Source: Novibacillus thermophilus
GTDB lineage: Bacteria; Bacillota; Bacilli; Thermoactinomycetales; Novibacillaceae
Direction: 5' to 3'
Assembly (NCBI RefSeq): GCF_002005165.1
Contig: NZ_CP019699.1
Span: 3,534,001 to 3,598,000 of the forward strand
Length of the DNA stretch: 64,000 bases
The notes beneath the pieces were generated by a model. That model was given only the letters and a program-made list of their open reading frames with translations. It did not search any database and was not told the origin of the DNA. Shown in pieces: positions 8,902 to 18,412 of this stretch (position 1 is the first letter of the stretch; each line of letters opens with the position of its first letter). Both the position numbers and the translations under genes were made by a program.

Positions 8902-10365
8902 CACAAATGACCTCGCCCGTGACCGCGTCGATAAAGGGGATCGTTTTTTGCGTGTCGCGATGACACAGTTTGTAAACGAGCATGTACGCGTCTTCCCCTT
9001 TGTCGTCATCTTTTTGCCAGGTGAGTTTAAAGTCGAGGGCCTGTAAATAGTTTGCTTTCGCCGTTTCCCGCTCCACTTCGGGGGAAGTGGGAACAAGGTC
9101 TAACTGGGTCGGATCGATGTCCATTCCGGTAAAATGGTCGACATAACCCGTCGTCCGGTTCACACATATTTGCACATACTGTAAATAAACGGGAACATTG
9201 CCTGCGTACAGGCGGAACGTGAACATTTCCCGGCGGCTATCAGTCTCTTCATCACTCCATCGCTTGAGACGTAAGTAGCGGTGTGGTTCGGGAAGGATTT
9301 GTTGCAAAAACGACAGGGCTATGTGCAAGCATTCCTCGCGCGTCAACGCCAGATCGCCGTTTCGTTCCGCAAACCACATGAACGAGCACAACCGTCCACT
9401 CTTCTTGTCGATCATCGCTTTCACCGTATCCTGTGTACGTCGATCGAAAAAACCTTTCAGCGACCGGTCTTCTGTATCGTCCCGCCACTTTCGGTCACGC
9501 CACACGACCCCCAACTGGTCGCCCATGTCCAGTTCACGCACTCTCTCAAGCTGGGATTCATCAACCCCGATCAACTGCTCGATAGAACTGCCGTGGGAAA
9601 TACCCCCGTCTGGCAACAGTTCAGGCAGTGGTTCAAATGAAACGTATTCGCCTTCTTCGTCTGATCCTCCGCTTAGCGGCTTCCCGTCATCAGCCCTGAA
9701 CGAGACCACGCGCGGGAGAGGTTCATACACGAGTCGCCATTTCCCGTTACCCCCTCGTATATCTCTTCGTGCAGACAAGCGACTTGCAACCGGAGGTCGA
9801 GACTGTCCGCCACGTGTTGCCGCAAGCTCTCTTTGGAAACGAGTTCTGCCGGAACGTCTGGCGCCGGTTTCTCACCGTGATAGGTAAATCCGACAATGTC
9901 CCCGCTGTCATTTACTTTCACGTCACAACCGCTGTGCGGAAGCGGCAAGCCCATCACTTTCTGTTCATACGTGAACTGTACGGCCCCTCTTTTCTCATTT
10001 GTGTGCGTCAAGTGAAACAACTTGAGCGCCTCGGGATAGTGCTTCGTCATAAATTGCTCAGCGCGTTTCTGACGTTCAGAGAGAGGGAGTAGACGTACAG
10101 TTGTATTCTCTTCGCCCTCCCGGTCAACTGTCAGATCGATAAGGTCGCAATTCTTCCCGAGTGTGACCAAAATCCCTTCGCCGGTCTCGGGGTCCGACCA
10201 AACAAACATCGCCTCACCTGATTCCGGCTTAGCTTCGTTCTGCATAAAGTCTTCTATTTCAAGGGCATAGTGTTCCGGTACGTCCGCGATGGCACGGGCC
10301 TGCTCTTTCAGTTGTTCCAGAGTCACCTTGTGCACCACTCCCGTCATTTTTTGTTTCAATAACAC
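8894..10365 (-). pseudogene. YcdB/YcdC-repeat protein, frameshifted
   Basis: Two overlapping frames together make one protein of about 490 residues. The N-terminal part (10365 to about 9755) reads as a PepSY-like YcdB domain, and the C-terminal part (about 9755 to 8894) as a second one ending in FIDAVTGEVICEQ. The frames join cleanly at a run of five G (five C on the plus strand, 9750-9754); adding one G gives a continuous HEEIYEGGNGKWRLVYEP. So one base is lost from a homopolymer, or misread. I see no signal peptide in the N-terminal part. The GTG at 10365 lies eight bases after the cah stop with an AGGGG site, so it is co-transcribed with cah. Confidence 0.8.
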
Positions 10366-10373
10366 CTTTTCCC

Positions 10374-11333
10374 CTACAAGGTGAGAAAGCGTTGAAAAAC
10401 TCTGTCACTCAACTGCGGTAAGTGTTCATGGCCGTACTCATGGTACAACAGCAATTCCTTCTTCGCTTTAATTTTGTTGTAGGCGGCAAACTGCGTCGAC
10501 GGCGGACAAGCCATGTCGTTCAAAGCCGTGACCCACAACACACTGGCCTCTATTCGCTCAGCTAAGTGCTGAATGTCAATGTAGCCCAGTTTCTGAAAAA
10601 TCTCGTCTTCCCTTTCGTGATTCGGATCGAACATTTTAAAGTAATAAGAAATCTCTTTGTAAGCCGAGTTGTCTATGTCCAGTTCCCACACCCGCTTGTA
10701 ATCGGACAAAAACGGGTAGACGGCGACCACCTCTTTGATGCGCGGTTCCAACGCCGCACACGCGACAGCGAGGGCCCCTCCCTGCGAAGCGCCGTACACG
10801 CCGACTCGCCCTGGGTCCACCTCTTCCATCGCCATCAAGATTCTCGCTGCTTGCACTGTATCAAGGAAGACGTGGCGGTAGTACAAGCGGTCCGGGTCCG
10901 GGTCGTCCACCCCGCGAATAATGTGGCCCCTCACTGTCGTCCCTTTGACGTGAAGATTGTCTTCAGACCGCCCGCCTTGCCCGCGGCAGTCCATGGCCAG
11001 TACCGTCACGCCGTGGGCGGCGTAGTTCACTTTGTCGAACCAGTCGCCGCTGTTCACCGTATACCCGTGAAACATGACGATCCCCGGTCCTGTCCCGGAC
11101 CTCCCCTTTGGCTTCGCCAGCTTACAGTGAACTTTCGCGCCGCCGACACCAGTAAAGTACAGGTGATAGCAGTCTGCCTGATCAGACTGAAATGCCGCCG
11201 GCTCGAGTTCATAAGCGAGCGACTGCTGATCCAGTTCCTTTAACCCCCGTTCCCAGTACGCTTCAAAGTCTTCCGGTTTCGGACTTTTCCCCGTATACGC
11301 TTTCAGTTCTGACAAAGGCATGTCAAACTGCAT
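10374..11333 (-). CDS. cah: Acetyl esterase, cephalosporin-C deacetylase / acetylxylan esterase family
   Basis: A 319-residue alpha/beta hydrolase with the length and motifs of B. subtilis Cah, which removes acetyl groups from acetylated xylo-oligosaccharides and from cephalosporin C. The oxyanion region is MFHGYTVNSGDW, the nucleophile Ser is in GASQGG, the Asp in TALNDMACPP and the His in EYGHEHLPQ. The RGQGG motif is also typical. There is no signal peptide, so it is cytoplasmic. A GGGAGAG site precedes the ATG. The 266-base gap to pbpG (11334-11599) holds no supported feature. Confidence 0.93.
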   Translation of the reverse strand: MQFDMPLSELKAYTGKSPKPEDFEAYWERGLKELDQQSLAYELEPAAFQSDQADCYHLYFTGVGGAKVHCKLAKPKGRSGTGPGIVMFHGYTVNSGDWFDKVNYAAHGVTVLAMDCRGQGGRSEDNLHVKGTTVRGHIIRGVDDPDPDRLYYRHVFLDTVQAARILMAMEEVDPGRVGVYGASQGGALAVACAALEPRIKEVVAVYPFLSDYKRVWELDIDNSAYKEISYYFKMFDPNHEREDEIFQKLGYIDIQHLAERIEASVLWVTALNDMACPPSTQFAAYNKIKAKKELLLYHEYGHEHLPQLSDRVFQRFLTL

Positions 11334-11599
11334 CGTCCCACTCTCCCGTTAAAAAATGTTCCATTCGCATTATAACCCGTCTCGCGAACTAAGCAAAAGG
11401 CCGGCTGCACAAGCCTTTCGACCGTCCCCTTGAAGTTGCGAAAAGATCCTCTTGGAAGATTCGTGAAACCTTGGAGATGAAGGCTCCCTCTCACCGCGAC
11501 AGTCATCCGTCTAAACAACGTATAGAACGGCGTGATCTCTCCCATACTATGTGGAAAAGCTTGCTAGTCGTCTGACTGCTTTCGAAAGGTTCGATTCCC

Positions 11600-13681
11600 A
11601 TGGGAGACGAGATGCAAAAGCCGAATGCCAGACCATCCCCCGGCTGGACGCCACTCACGGAAACGAAGTGGTTTCAGAGGAGCCGGCTGTTTTTCAGGTG
11701 GACGTTTTACGGGCTCGCAGGCTGTGCAGCTTCTGTACTGCTGGGCTTCTTAGTGTTGAAATCGCAGCCGCTGCCGGAGCCCGTACAACCTCTCACCACG
11801 CACATCTACAGCGACGACGGCCGTTTGATCGACGAACTGCACAGCGGTGAAAAGCGAGAATACGTGCCGTTGGAAAACATTCCGCCCGCTCTCATTCAGG
11901 CGACGATCGCCGTTGAAGACCGCTTTTTTTACGACCACTTCGGCCTGTCACCCCGGGGCATTCTGCGGGCAGCGTGGACGGATTTAAAGGAAATGGCCCT
12001 CGTAGAAGGAGCCAGTACGATCACCCAGCAGCTGGCGCGCAATTTGTACTTGAGCCATGACCGGACGTGGGCGCGCAAACTGAAAGAAGCGAAGTACGCG
12101 CTCCAACTGGAAATTCACTACGACAAAGATACCCTTTTGGAAATGTACTTAAATGAAGTTTACTTCGGGCACCAAGCTTACGGCGTGGGGCAGGCGGCGA
12201 AGATGTTTTTCGGAAAAAAACCAGAAGACCTGACCGTTGCCGAGTGCGCCCTCCTCGCGGGCATCCCGAAGGGAGCGGGAACGTACTCCCCTTACATACA
12301 CCCCGACAACGCCAAGGAGCGACAGCTCGTCGTACTGAAGGCAATGGAAAGGGAAGGTTATTTAACACGCGATGAAGTGAACGAAATCGCACGCCAACCG
12401 CTGTCGTACAAACCGCCGCAGACGACGGAAACGCAAGCCCCGTATTTTCGCGACTACATTAAGTCTTTGGCCGTCCACCGTTACGGACTGAATCAAGACC
12501 AAATCGAAAACGGCGGCCTCCACATCTACACGACCCTCGACCTGGACTTGCAACAACAAGCGGAACGAGCGATACAGCAACACATTGACACCGATTCGGA
12601 ATTGCAAGCTGCGCTCATCGCCGTTGACTCCAAAACAGGGGCCATTAAAGCGATGGTGGGCGGAACGGATTACGAGAAGACCCAGTACAACCGCACGCTG
12701 GCCAAACGGCAGCCCGGCTCGGCGTTTAAACCTTTTTTGTACTTGTCCGCGCTGGAAGACGGGTTTACACCGGCCACGATGATGAAGAGCGAGCCGACGA
12801 CGTTTACATACGGCGACGATGAAGTCTACAAACCGCAAAACTACCACGGCCAGTACGCCTATAGGCCGATTACGATGCGGGAAGCCCTCGTGCGGTCCGA
12901 CAACGTGTACGCCGTGAAGACACACTTCAAACTCGGTTTGCAGCCGTTAGTGGAAACGGCTGAACAGCTCGGCATCAAAGAAAACCTTTCACCCCACCCT
13001 TCCCTCGCCCTCGGCTCCATCCCCGTCTCCCCCCTGGAGATGACTGAAGCGTACACGACCATCGCCCGGCAAGGGGAGCACGTCGGGTTGACGGCGATTA
13101 AACGCATTGAGGACAGCAGGGGGAACGTACTGGCAGAGGCGGATATAACCTCCGAGCGCGTCGCCTCGCCCGCCTATACGTTTGTCCTCACCCACATGAT
13201 GCAAGGGGTGTTTGACGACGAGGGGGGCACGGGGAACATCGTGCGCCAACTCGTAAAGCGCCCGGTCGCGGGCAAAACCGGTACGACCGACTGGGACAGC
13301 TGGATGATCGGTTTCGACACGGACCTCGTGACGACCGTCTGGGTCGGTTACGACCAGAACGAGAAACTTTCTTACACCGATGCGCGCGCTGCGAAGTGGG
13401 TGTGGGGCTCGTTCATGCAACGCGTGACCCGGGGAAAAGCGAACCGGGTTTTTGAAGTGCCGGAAGGTGTCACCCCCGCTTACATCGATCCGGCCAGCGG
13501 ACGCCTGGCCACCGAAAATTGTCCAAATTACTACTTGGAGTACTTCGTCACGGGAACACAACCGACTGAAACGTGTGACGTCCACGGAGGAAGCCGACCG
13601 GCAAAACCGGTCCCCGTGGAAAGGAAGGAAGTCCCGGAACGCTCCTGGTTCGACCGCTTAAAGGATTGGTGGCAGCATTAA
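11600..13681 (+). CDS. pbpG: Class A penicillin-binding protein (PBP2d type)
   Basis: Bifunctional peptidoglycan glycosyltransferase and transpeptidase, 693 residues, close to B. subtilis PbpG. One N-terminal helix (about residues 33-55) anchors it. The glycosyltransferase domain has the catalytic Glu in AVEDRFFYDHFG and the EGASTITQQLARN motif. The transpeptidase domain has the active Ser in QPGSAFKPF (about residue 374), the SDN motif (VRSDNVYAVK) and KTG (AGKTGTTDW). The next gene but one is ywhD, its neighbour in B. subtilis too, where pbpG acts in sporulation. An ATG at 11612 has a better-spaced GGGAG site and is a possible start. The stop overlaps a convergent small gene. Confidence 0.93.
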   Translation: MGDEMQKPNARPSPGWTPLTETKWFQRSRLFFRWTFYGLAGCAASVLLGFLVLKSQPLPEPVQPLTTHIYSDDGRLIDELHSGEKREYVPLENIPPALIQATIAVEDRFFYDHFGLSPRGILRAAWTDLKEMALVEGASTITQQLARNLYLSHDRTWARKLKEAKYALQLEIHYDKDTLLEMYLNEVYFGHQAYGVGQAAKMFFGKKPEDLTVAECALLAGIPKGAGTYSPYIHPDNAKERQLVVLKAMEREGYLTRDEVNEIARQPLSYKPPQTTETQAPYFRDYIKSLAVHRYGLNQDQIENGGLHIYTTLDLDLQQQAERAIQQHIDTDSELQAALIAVDSKTGAIKAMVGGTDYEKTQYNRTLAKRQPGSAFKPFLYLSALEDGFTPATMMKSEPTTFTYGDDEVYKPQNYHGQYAYRPITMREALVRSDNVYAVKTHFKLGLQPLVETAEQLGIKENLSPHPSLALGSIPVSPLEMTEAYTTIARQGEHVGLTAIKRIEDSRGNVLAEADITSERVASPAYTFVLTHMMQGVFDDEGGTGNIVRQLVKRPVAGKTGTTDWDSWMIGFDTDLVTTVWVGYDQNEKLSYTDARAAKWVWGSFMQRVTRGKANRVFEVPEGVTPAYIDPASGRLATENCPNYYLEYFVTGTQPTETCDVHGGSRPAKPVPVERKEVPERSWFDRLKDWWQH

Positions 13682-13896
13682 CAGTCATCGCTGCCGCCGA
13701 TGTTCCCCGAACCGTCGGCCCACACCTCATCGTTGTACAGCGTAATCAGGCCGGCCTCGTTCAATTCGCTGAGCACTTCGAACAAACTGTCCCGCTTGTG
13801 CGAGGGTAAGCTGCGTACAAAGGCGTTAATCTCTTCAGGCGGGCAGTTGCTCCGAAAGTGAACGCCGCCGTGACGGGCAAAGTGTTCGTGTTGCAC
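13678..13896 (-). CDS. Small conserved-looking protein of unknown function
   Basis: I do not recognise this 72-residue protein. The N-terminus is His/Cys-bearing (VQHEHFARHGGVHFRSNCP), followed by EEINAFVRSLP and a helical stretch (LFEVLSELNEAGLITLYND). A GAGG motif eight bases before GTG 13896 sets the start; a GTG three codons earlier is less well placed. It converges on pbpG and overlaps its last four bases. The His/Cys pattern could bind a metal, but only one Cys is in the N-terminal block, so this is weak. Confidence 0.6.
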   Translation of the reverse strand: MQHEHFARHGGVHFRSNCPPEEINAFVRSLPSHKRDSLFEVLSELNEAGLITLYNDEVWADGSGNIGGSDDC

Positions 13897-13969
13897 AGGA
13901 ATCACCTCAATCTCATATTGGATTCATTTGTACTGTACCCAACCCTCTAGCGGTTATGAATGCAGACAA

Positions 13970-14005
13970 CCCAGAGGGCAGGTGCTGATGCACCTGCCCT
14001 CTGGG
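13970..14005. repeat. Perfect 15-bp stem-loop downstream of ywhD
   Basis: CCCAGAGGGCAGGTG is followed by a six-base loop and its exact complement. The stem is GC-rich. On the minus strand it comes about 90 bases after the ywhD stop but is followed by TTGTCTG rather than a T-run. It may stop ywhD transcription or shield the mRNA end; a classical intrinsic terminator is not supported. Confidence 0.7.
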
Positions 14006-14091
14006 CGTCCTAGTATATGTGGTTATACCATTCAATTTTACCTAGGGCCGTATCACGCGACAAGCGGTTTGTTTCCTTTTTCACAAAGCGT

Positions 14092-14610
14092 TCACGTTTC
14101 ACTTTCCAATGCCGCTTTTGTCTCTTCGGGCGTATTGTTCCACATCTCCTGGCTGTGGTCGATTAACAACTGTTTAAGCGCCCTTTTCGCCCGGTTGTCT
14201 AAAAACTTTATTTTTACTTTGCGCTTCATAGCGGCGTCCATCTGGTTCACGTGTTCGGCCATGTTTTTAAACCCGCGGCGCGCTTTCCGGTCGATCTGTA
14301 CCGTGCAGTCGCCCAATCCAGCGTAAAACGGTCCGTTCGGTCCGCGGTCGACGGCCACCCACACGATGTAGTACGTTTTTGGGTTCGGCAGTTCCGCCTC
14401 CATTTGGCTCGGGTCATCGATAAACTTAATGCCCCGCTCTGCTTTGCTCTTTCCGTGTATAGCGCCCAGGTCGATCGTCGCTTCGTCGCCATCTATCAGT
14501 ACGGCGGAAATGTTGTTCAAATTTAACGTTCCGGTCACGTAACCGCCGTGTGTCGTCGAATCGGCACCGAGAATTTGAAATCCACCGCCTAAATCTTTCT
14601 TCCTCGGCAT
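14092..14610 (-). CDS. ywhD: YwhD family protein
   Basis: A 172-residue protein with the length and overall sequence of B. subtilis YwhD, whose function is not established. It starts MPRKKDLGGGFQILGADSTT and includes YYIVWVAVDRGPNGPFYAG. It is cytoplasmic, with a basic C-terminal third (MKRKVKIKFLDNRAKRAL). Its place next to pbpG matches B. subtilis gene order, which supports the call. An AAGGAGGC site lies before the ATG. Confidence 0.88.
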   Translation of the reverse strand: MPRKKDLGGGFQILGADSTTHGGYVTGTLNLNNISAVLIDGDEATIDLGAIHGKSKAERGIKFIDDPSQMEAELPNPKTYYIVWVAVDRGPNGPFYAGLGDCTVQIDRKARRGFKNMAEHVNQMDAAMKRKVKIKFLDNRAKRALKQLLIDHSQEMWNNTPEETKAALESET

Positions 14611-14727
14611 TGCCTTTGCCTCCTTAAGTCAGCCTGAAGTAATGACACTACGATCATTTTACCCCCTTCGTCGTCCACATGCAAAAGAATGTACGACGGT
14701 TTAACGCCACCCCTTGCATATCGATAA

Positions 14728-14772
14728 AAAAACGAATATTATTAGCTGTGTTGCTGTTATTTATTCGTTTTT
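14728..14772 (+). promoter_or_regulatory. Likely PurR operator (paired PurBox)
   Basis: Two inverted copies of AAAAACGAATA flank a spacer; the central CGAA (14733-14736) and TTCG (14764-14767) are 27 bases apart. B. subtilis PurR binds two inverted PurBoxes built around CGAA, with 16-17 bases between 14-base boxes, which gives 26-27 bases between the two cores. The match in core, AT-rich flanks, spacing and target gene (a purine permease) is good. No purine riboswitch is visible in this leader. Confidence 0.68.
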
Positions 14773-14793
14773 ATGTCGTAGGAGGACGGTTCT

Positions 14794-16098
14794 ATGGAGA
14801 AATTCTTTCAGTTTCATCAACATAATACGAATCTCCGAACTGAAACCCTTGCCGGAGCGACGACCTTTTTGACGATGGTGTACATCGTCGTCGTCAATCC
14901 TGCCATCCTGTCGGAAACAGGGATGGACTTCGGCGCCGTTTTTGTGGCGACGGTGTTAGCCGCCTCGCTCAGCACGCTCATCATGGGCGTGTTCGCCAAC
15001 TATCCTATCGCCATCGCGCCGGGAATGGGGCTGAACGCTTATTTCGCCTACAGTGTTGTGGGACAAAACGGTGTCGGATGGGAAACGGCGATGGGGGCGG
15101 TACTCGTCGCGGGACTGTTGTTCTTGCTGCTCACCCTTACGACGTTGCGCGAAAGTTTGATTAAGGCGATTCCCACCAGTCTCAAAAACGGCATAACGGC
15201 CGGGATCGGACTGTTTATCGCGTTTATCGGTTTGAAATCAGCCGGTATCATCGTCGACGACGAGGTCAACCTCGTCGGATTGGGCGACTTGCACGCTCCA
15301 GTGACTATCCTCAGTTTGGCCGGGTTGCTCTTCACCCTGGTACTCATGACGTTGCGCGTACCGGGAGCGCTCTTTTTCGGCATGGTGTGCACGGGGGTCG
15401 TCGGTTGGCTATCGGGAATGCTCCACATCGAGGGACCGTGGGTGGCAGCACCTCCGAGCCTCGCCCCAACGTTCGGTGAAGCCGTCGTTGCGCTTCCTGA
15501 CGTGTTCAGTCAAGGATTGTACGCCGTCATATTCGCCTTCCTGCTCGTGACGTTGTTCGACACAACAGGGACGATGATCGGTGTCGCCGAACAAGCGGGA
15601 CTCATGAAGAACGGTGTTTTCCCGCGGATGAAACCGGCACTGTTCGCCGACGCCCTCGGGATGACGACCGGGGCTGTCATGGGGACGACTCCAACGAGCG
15701 CCTACATTGAATCGTCTGCCGGTGTGGCAACCGGCGGACGCACCGGCTTTACGGCTGTAGTCGTCGGTGTCTTGCTCCTCGGGACACTGTTTTTCGCACC
15801 GGTCGTCAGTGCCATCGCCGCCCTTCCGGCCATTACTGCGCCGACACTGATCATCGTCGGCTGCTTTATGATGGGCGGTCTGGCCAAAGTGGAGTGGAAT
15901 GACTTTGACGAGGCGTTCCCCGCCTTTATCGTCATGTTGAGCATGCCCCTGACGTCGAGCATCGCCACCGGGATCGCCCTCGGTTTCATCACGTACCCGC
16001 TGTTGAAAATCGTCCGCGGCAATTTCCGCGACGTCCATCCGCTCCTGTACGTGTTCATGTTGTTGTTCACGTTACAGCTGGCGTTTCTACCAGAATAG
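14794..16098 (+). CDS. NCS2-family purine permease (guanine/hypoxanthine type, PbuG/AzgA-like)
   Basis: A 434-residue, about 12-helix permease importing purine bases with protons. AzgA-group features include FANYPIAIAPGMGLNAYFAY near the N-terminus, DTTGTMIGVAEQAG in the middle and GTTPTSAYIESSAGVATGGR, all conserved in PbuG/PbuO. A TAGGAGGAC site precedes the ATG. The upstream PurBox pair suggests PurR repression when purines are plentiful. PbuG and PbuO cannot be told apart here. Confidence 0.92.
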   Translation: MEKFFQFHQHNTNLRTETLAGATTFLTMVYIVVVNPAILSETGMDFGAVFVATVLAASLSTLIMGVFANYPIAIAPGMGLNAYFAYSVVGQNGVGWETAMGAVLVAGLLFLLLTLTTLRESLIKAIPTSLKNGITAGIGLFIAFIGLKSAGIIVDDEVNLVGLGDLHAPVTILSLAGLLFTLVLMTLRVPGALFFGMVCTGVVGWLSGMLHIEGPWVAAPPSLAPTFGEAVVALPDVFSQGLYAVIFAFLLVTLFDTTGTMIGVAEQAGLMKNGVFPRMKPALFADALGMTTGAVMGTTPTSAYIESSAGVATGGRTGFTAVVVGVLLLGTLFFAPVVSAIAALPAITAPTLIIVGCFMMGGLAKVEWNDFDEAFPAFIVMLSMPLTSSIATGIALGFITYPLLKIVRGNFRDVHPLLYVFMLLFTLQLAFLPE

Positions 16099-16103
16099 CG
16101 GGC

Positions 16104-17543
16104 TCACAACAGCGGGGAGAACAGGCGGGCGCTTGATTCCTTCAGTTTTTGCCGCAGGGGCCGGCCGTACACGTCCCCGAGAGTGACGCGGCGGCTGTCC
16201 TTGAGGTCTTGCTGAAAATCCTCCTCTAACCGCTTCACGATCCCCTCATCATATATGAGGGCGTTCACCTCAAAGTTGTAATAAAAACTGCGGATGTCCA
16301 TATTGGCAGTTCCCAGCGAGGCGACGACCCCATCCACGATCAAAATTTTGGCGTGGATAAACCCCTTTTCGTACAAATAGACGTTCACACCGGCTTCCAG
16401 CAGTTCTTGCACGTACGACATCGTAGCCCAGAACACGATCTTGTGATCAGGGCGGGAAGGAAGAATCAGTTTGACGTCCACACCACTTAAAGCCGCTGTC
16501 TTGATTGCCATCAGCATGCTGTCGTCAGGGATGAAGTACGGCGATGTGATGTGTACTGACTGGGTCGCGGACGTGACAGCGGTAAAATACGCTTGCATGA
16601 TCGCCTCCCATTCGGAGTCCGGTCCGCTGGCGGCAATTTGTACAAATTGTTTTTCACGCACATTGTGCGCCGGAAAGTAGATTTCCTCCTGCAGCCGGTA
16701 GTGGGACTCCCCCTTCACAAAATCCCAATCCATCAAAAAGATCGCCTGTAACAAGGCCACTGCGTCTCCCCGCACCTCCAGATGGGTATCCCGCCAAAAA
16801 CCCATCCGCGGGTCTTTCCCCAAGTATTCATCCCCGATGTTGAGGCCGCCCATAAAGGCGACCTTTCCGTCAACGACGACAATTTTTCGGTGATTGCGGT
16901 AGTTCAGTTTACTTGTAATGACCGGAAACGCAACAGGTAAAAACGGATAAATTTCCACACCGGCCTCTCTCAACTCGTCGATGTAGGAGCGGCGCAAGTC
17001 CATGCTGCCCACTCCGTCGTAGATGATCCGCACTTCTACACCGGCACGGGCCTTTTCAATCAAAACGCGCTGAATGTCCCGCCCAATTTGGTCGTCGCGC
17101 CAGATGTAGTACTGCATGTGGATGTGGTGCGTCGCTTCGTTCAACGCCTGAATGATAGCGCGAAACGTCTCCACACCGTTCGTCAAAATGTGAATCCGGT
17201 TGTGCACAGTAAACGGCGACCGTGAATTGCGCAGCACGAGATTTACCAGGCGGCGCCGGTTGACATCCTCCGCTAAGATGGGTTCCGATTCCCGGACTCC
17301 CAACTGCTTCTCCGCGACTTGCTGCAGCCCTCCGAAGTCAGCCAGCTCCTTCCGGCGGAACCGCTTCTTCTTGCGGATATTTTGTCCAAACACGAGGTAA
17401 AAGAAAAAGCCGACGATGGGAAGGAAAGTCAAGACAATGAGCCAAGCCAGCGTCTTGGACGGATTGCGGTTCTCCAACACAATGACCACAGCGATAAAAC
17501 CGAAAAATATAAACGCGATACCCGAAGCGAAGATCCCCACCAA
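16104..17543 (-). CDS. cls: Cardiolipin synthase
   Basis: A 479-residue phospholipase-D-superfamily enzyme that joins two phosphatidylglycerols to make cardiolipin and glycerol at the membrane. Two N-terminal helices are followed by two HKD motifs: HRKIVVVDGKVAFMGGLN, and HAKILIVDGVVASLGTANMD. The start is a TTG (17543) or the adjacent GTG, with a GAGGCGG site upstream. It lies 30 bases after the HAD phosphatase stop, so the two may be co-transcribed. Its stop is only five bases from the convergent permease stop. Confidence 0.93.
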   Translation of the reverse strand: MVGIFASGIAFIFFGFIAVVIVLENRNPSKTLAWLIVLTFLPIVGFFFYLVFGQNIRKKKRFRRKELADFGGLQQVAEKQLGVRESEPILAEDVNRRRLVNLVLRNSRSPFTVHNRIHILTNGVETFRAIIQALNEATHHIHMQYYIWRDDQIGRDIQRVLIEKARAGVEVRIIYDGVGSMDLRRSYIDELREAGVEIYPFLPVAFPVITSKLNYRNHRKIVVVDGKVAFMGGLNIGDEYLGKDPRMGFWRDTHLEVRGDAVALLQAIFLMDWDFVKGESHYRLQEEIYFPAHNVREKQFVQIAASGPDSEWEAIMQAYFTAVTSATQSVHITSPYFIPDDSMLMAIKTAALSGVDVKLILPSRPDHKIVFWATMSYVQELLEAGVNVYLYEKGFIHAKILIVDGVVASLGTANMDIRSFYYNFEVNALIYDEGIVKRLEEDFQQDLKDSRRVTLGDVYGRPLRQKLKESSARLFSPLL

Positions 17544-17573
17544 TCCACAGCATTCCGCCTCACATTCTGCGAC

Positions 17574-18317
17574 TTATCGTGTACCTAGCACCCATCGGTG
17601 TATAGCCGTGGCCACACCGTCTTCCTCATTCGTCACGGTCACCCAGTCGGCCGCTTCTCTGACCCGTTCCTGGGCGTTGCCCATCGCCACTCCGATGCCG
17701 GCAGACCGGATCATGGCCACGTCGTTCAAACTGTCCCCAACTGCGAGAACGTCGTCCATGGAGAAGTTTAACTGGCGGCACACCGTTTCCAGTGCAGCCG
17801 CTTTGCTGACCCCTTTAGCATTCACCTCGATATTCGTCGGGGTCGAGTTGCTCACCTCAAGCTCGCCGGTTTCCACAAGCTTCTTCCAAATGGTGTTGCG
17901 GACGTCATCCTTTTCAGTATCGAAGCCGAACTTTAGCCATTTGTGGTCGTGGACACTGCCCGGGATGGCGCCTCCATCCCAAACCCGCTCAGCCGTCGCT
18001 CCCCAGACGCGAGTCCTGTACTGTTCCCCCATGCGGTACATCCACTCCACCAACTCCGAAGACAACGCGCGCCTGTGCCACAACTTCCCTGACGCATCCC
18101 ACACTTCCGCCCCGTTACTCGTCACCAGATAGGACGTCAAACGAAGTGAACGGGCGTACTCCCGTGTGCTGGCTATAAACCGTCCGGTGCTCAGTACAAC
18201 GTGAACCCCTTTTTGTTGTGCCAGGTGAATAGCTTCCCGGTTAGCCCGCGAGACCTCCAAGTCTCTGTTCAGCAACGTGCCGTCCATATCCAATGCAATC
18301 AGTTTGATGGACTTCAT
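17574..18317 (-). CDS. Cof-type HAD-superfamily phosphatase
   Basis: A 247-residue cytoplasmic hydrolase. HAD motif I (LDMDGTLLNRD) is at the N-terminus, motif II (VVLSTGR) follows, and motifs III/IV are in KGVSKAAAL and VGDSLNDVAMI with a type IIB cap between. These enzymes dephosphorylate sugar phosphates, nucleotides or flavin/PLP cofactors; the substrate is not predictable. A GGAGAC site lies before the ATG. It lies directly upstream of cls. Confidence 0.9.
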   Translation of the reverse strand: MKSIKLIALDMDGTLLNRDLEVSRANREAIHLAQQKGVHVVLSTGRFIASTREYARSLRLTSYLVTSNGAEVWDASGKLWHRRALSSELVEWMYRMGEQYRTRVWGATAERVWDGGAIPGSVHDHKWLKFGFDTEKDDVRNTIWKKLVETGELEVSNSTPTNIEVNAKGVSKAAALETVCRQLNFSMDDVLAVGDSLNDVAMIRSAGIGVAMGNAQERVREAADWVTVTNEEDGVATAIHRWVLGTR

Positions 18318-18412
18318 TCCGCAAGTCTCCTCCGTTTTTCTCCTTTAACCCTACATCTTATCACACAAAGACGCAAAAACTAAGGGCAGAACACTGCAGG
18401 TGAAGGGAGATG

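Noticed and set aside
11303-11545. 80-codon frame on the minus strand between cah and pbpG
   Set aside because: No ribosome site, no recognisable domain, and it overlaps the start of cah; treated as chance.
14620-14790. Possible purine riboswitch upstream of the NCS2 permease
   Set aside because: None of the conserved purine-aptamer loop sequences is present; the inverted repeat fits PurR boxes better.
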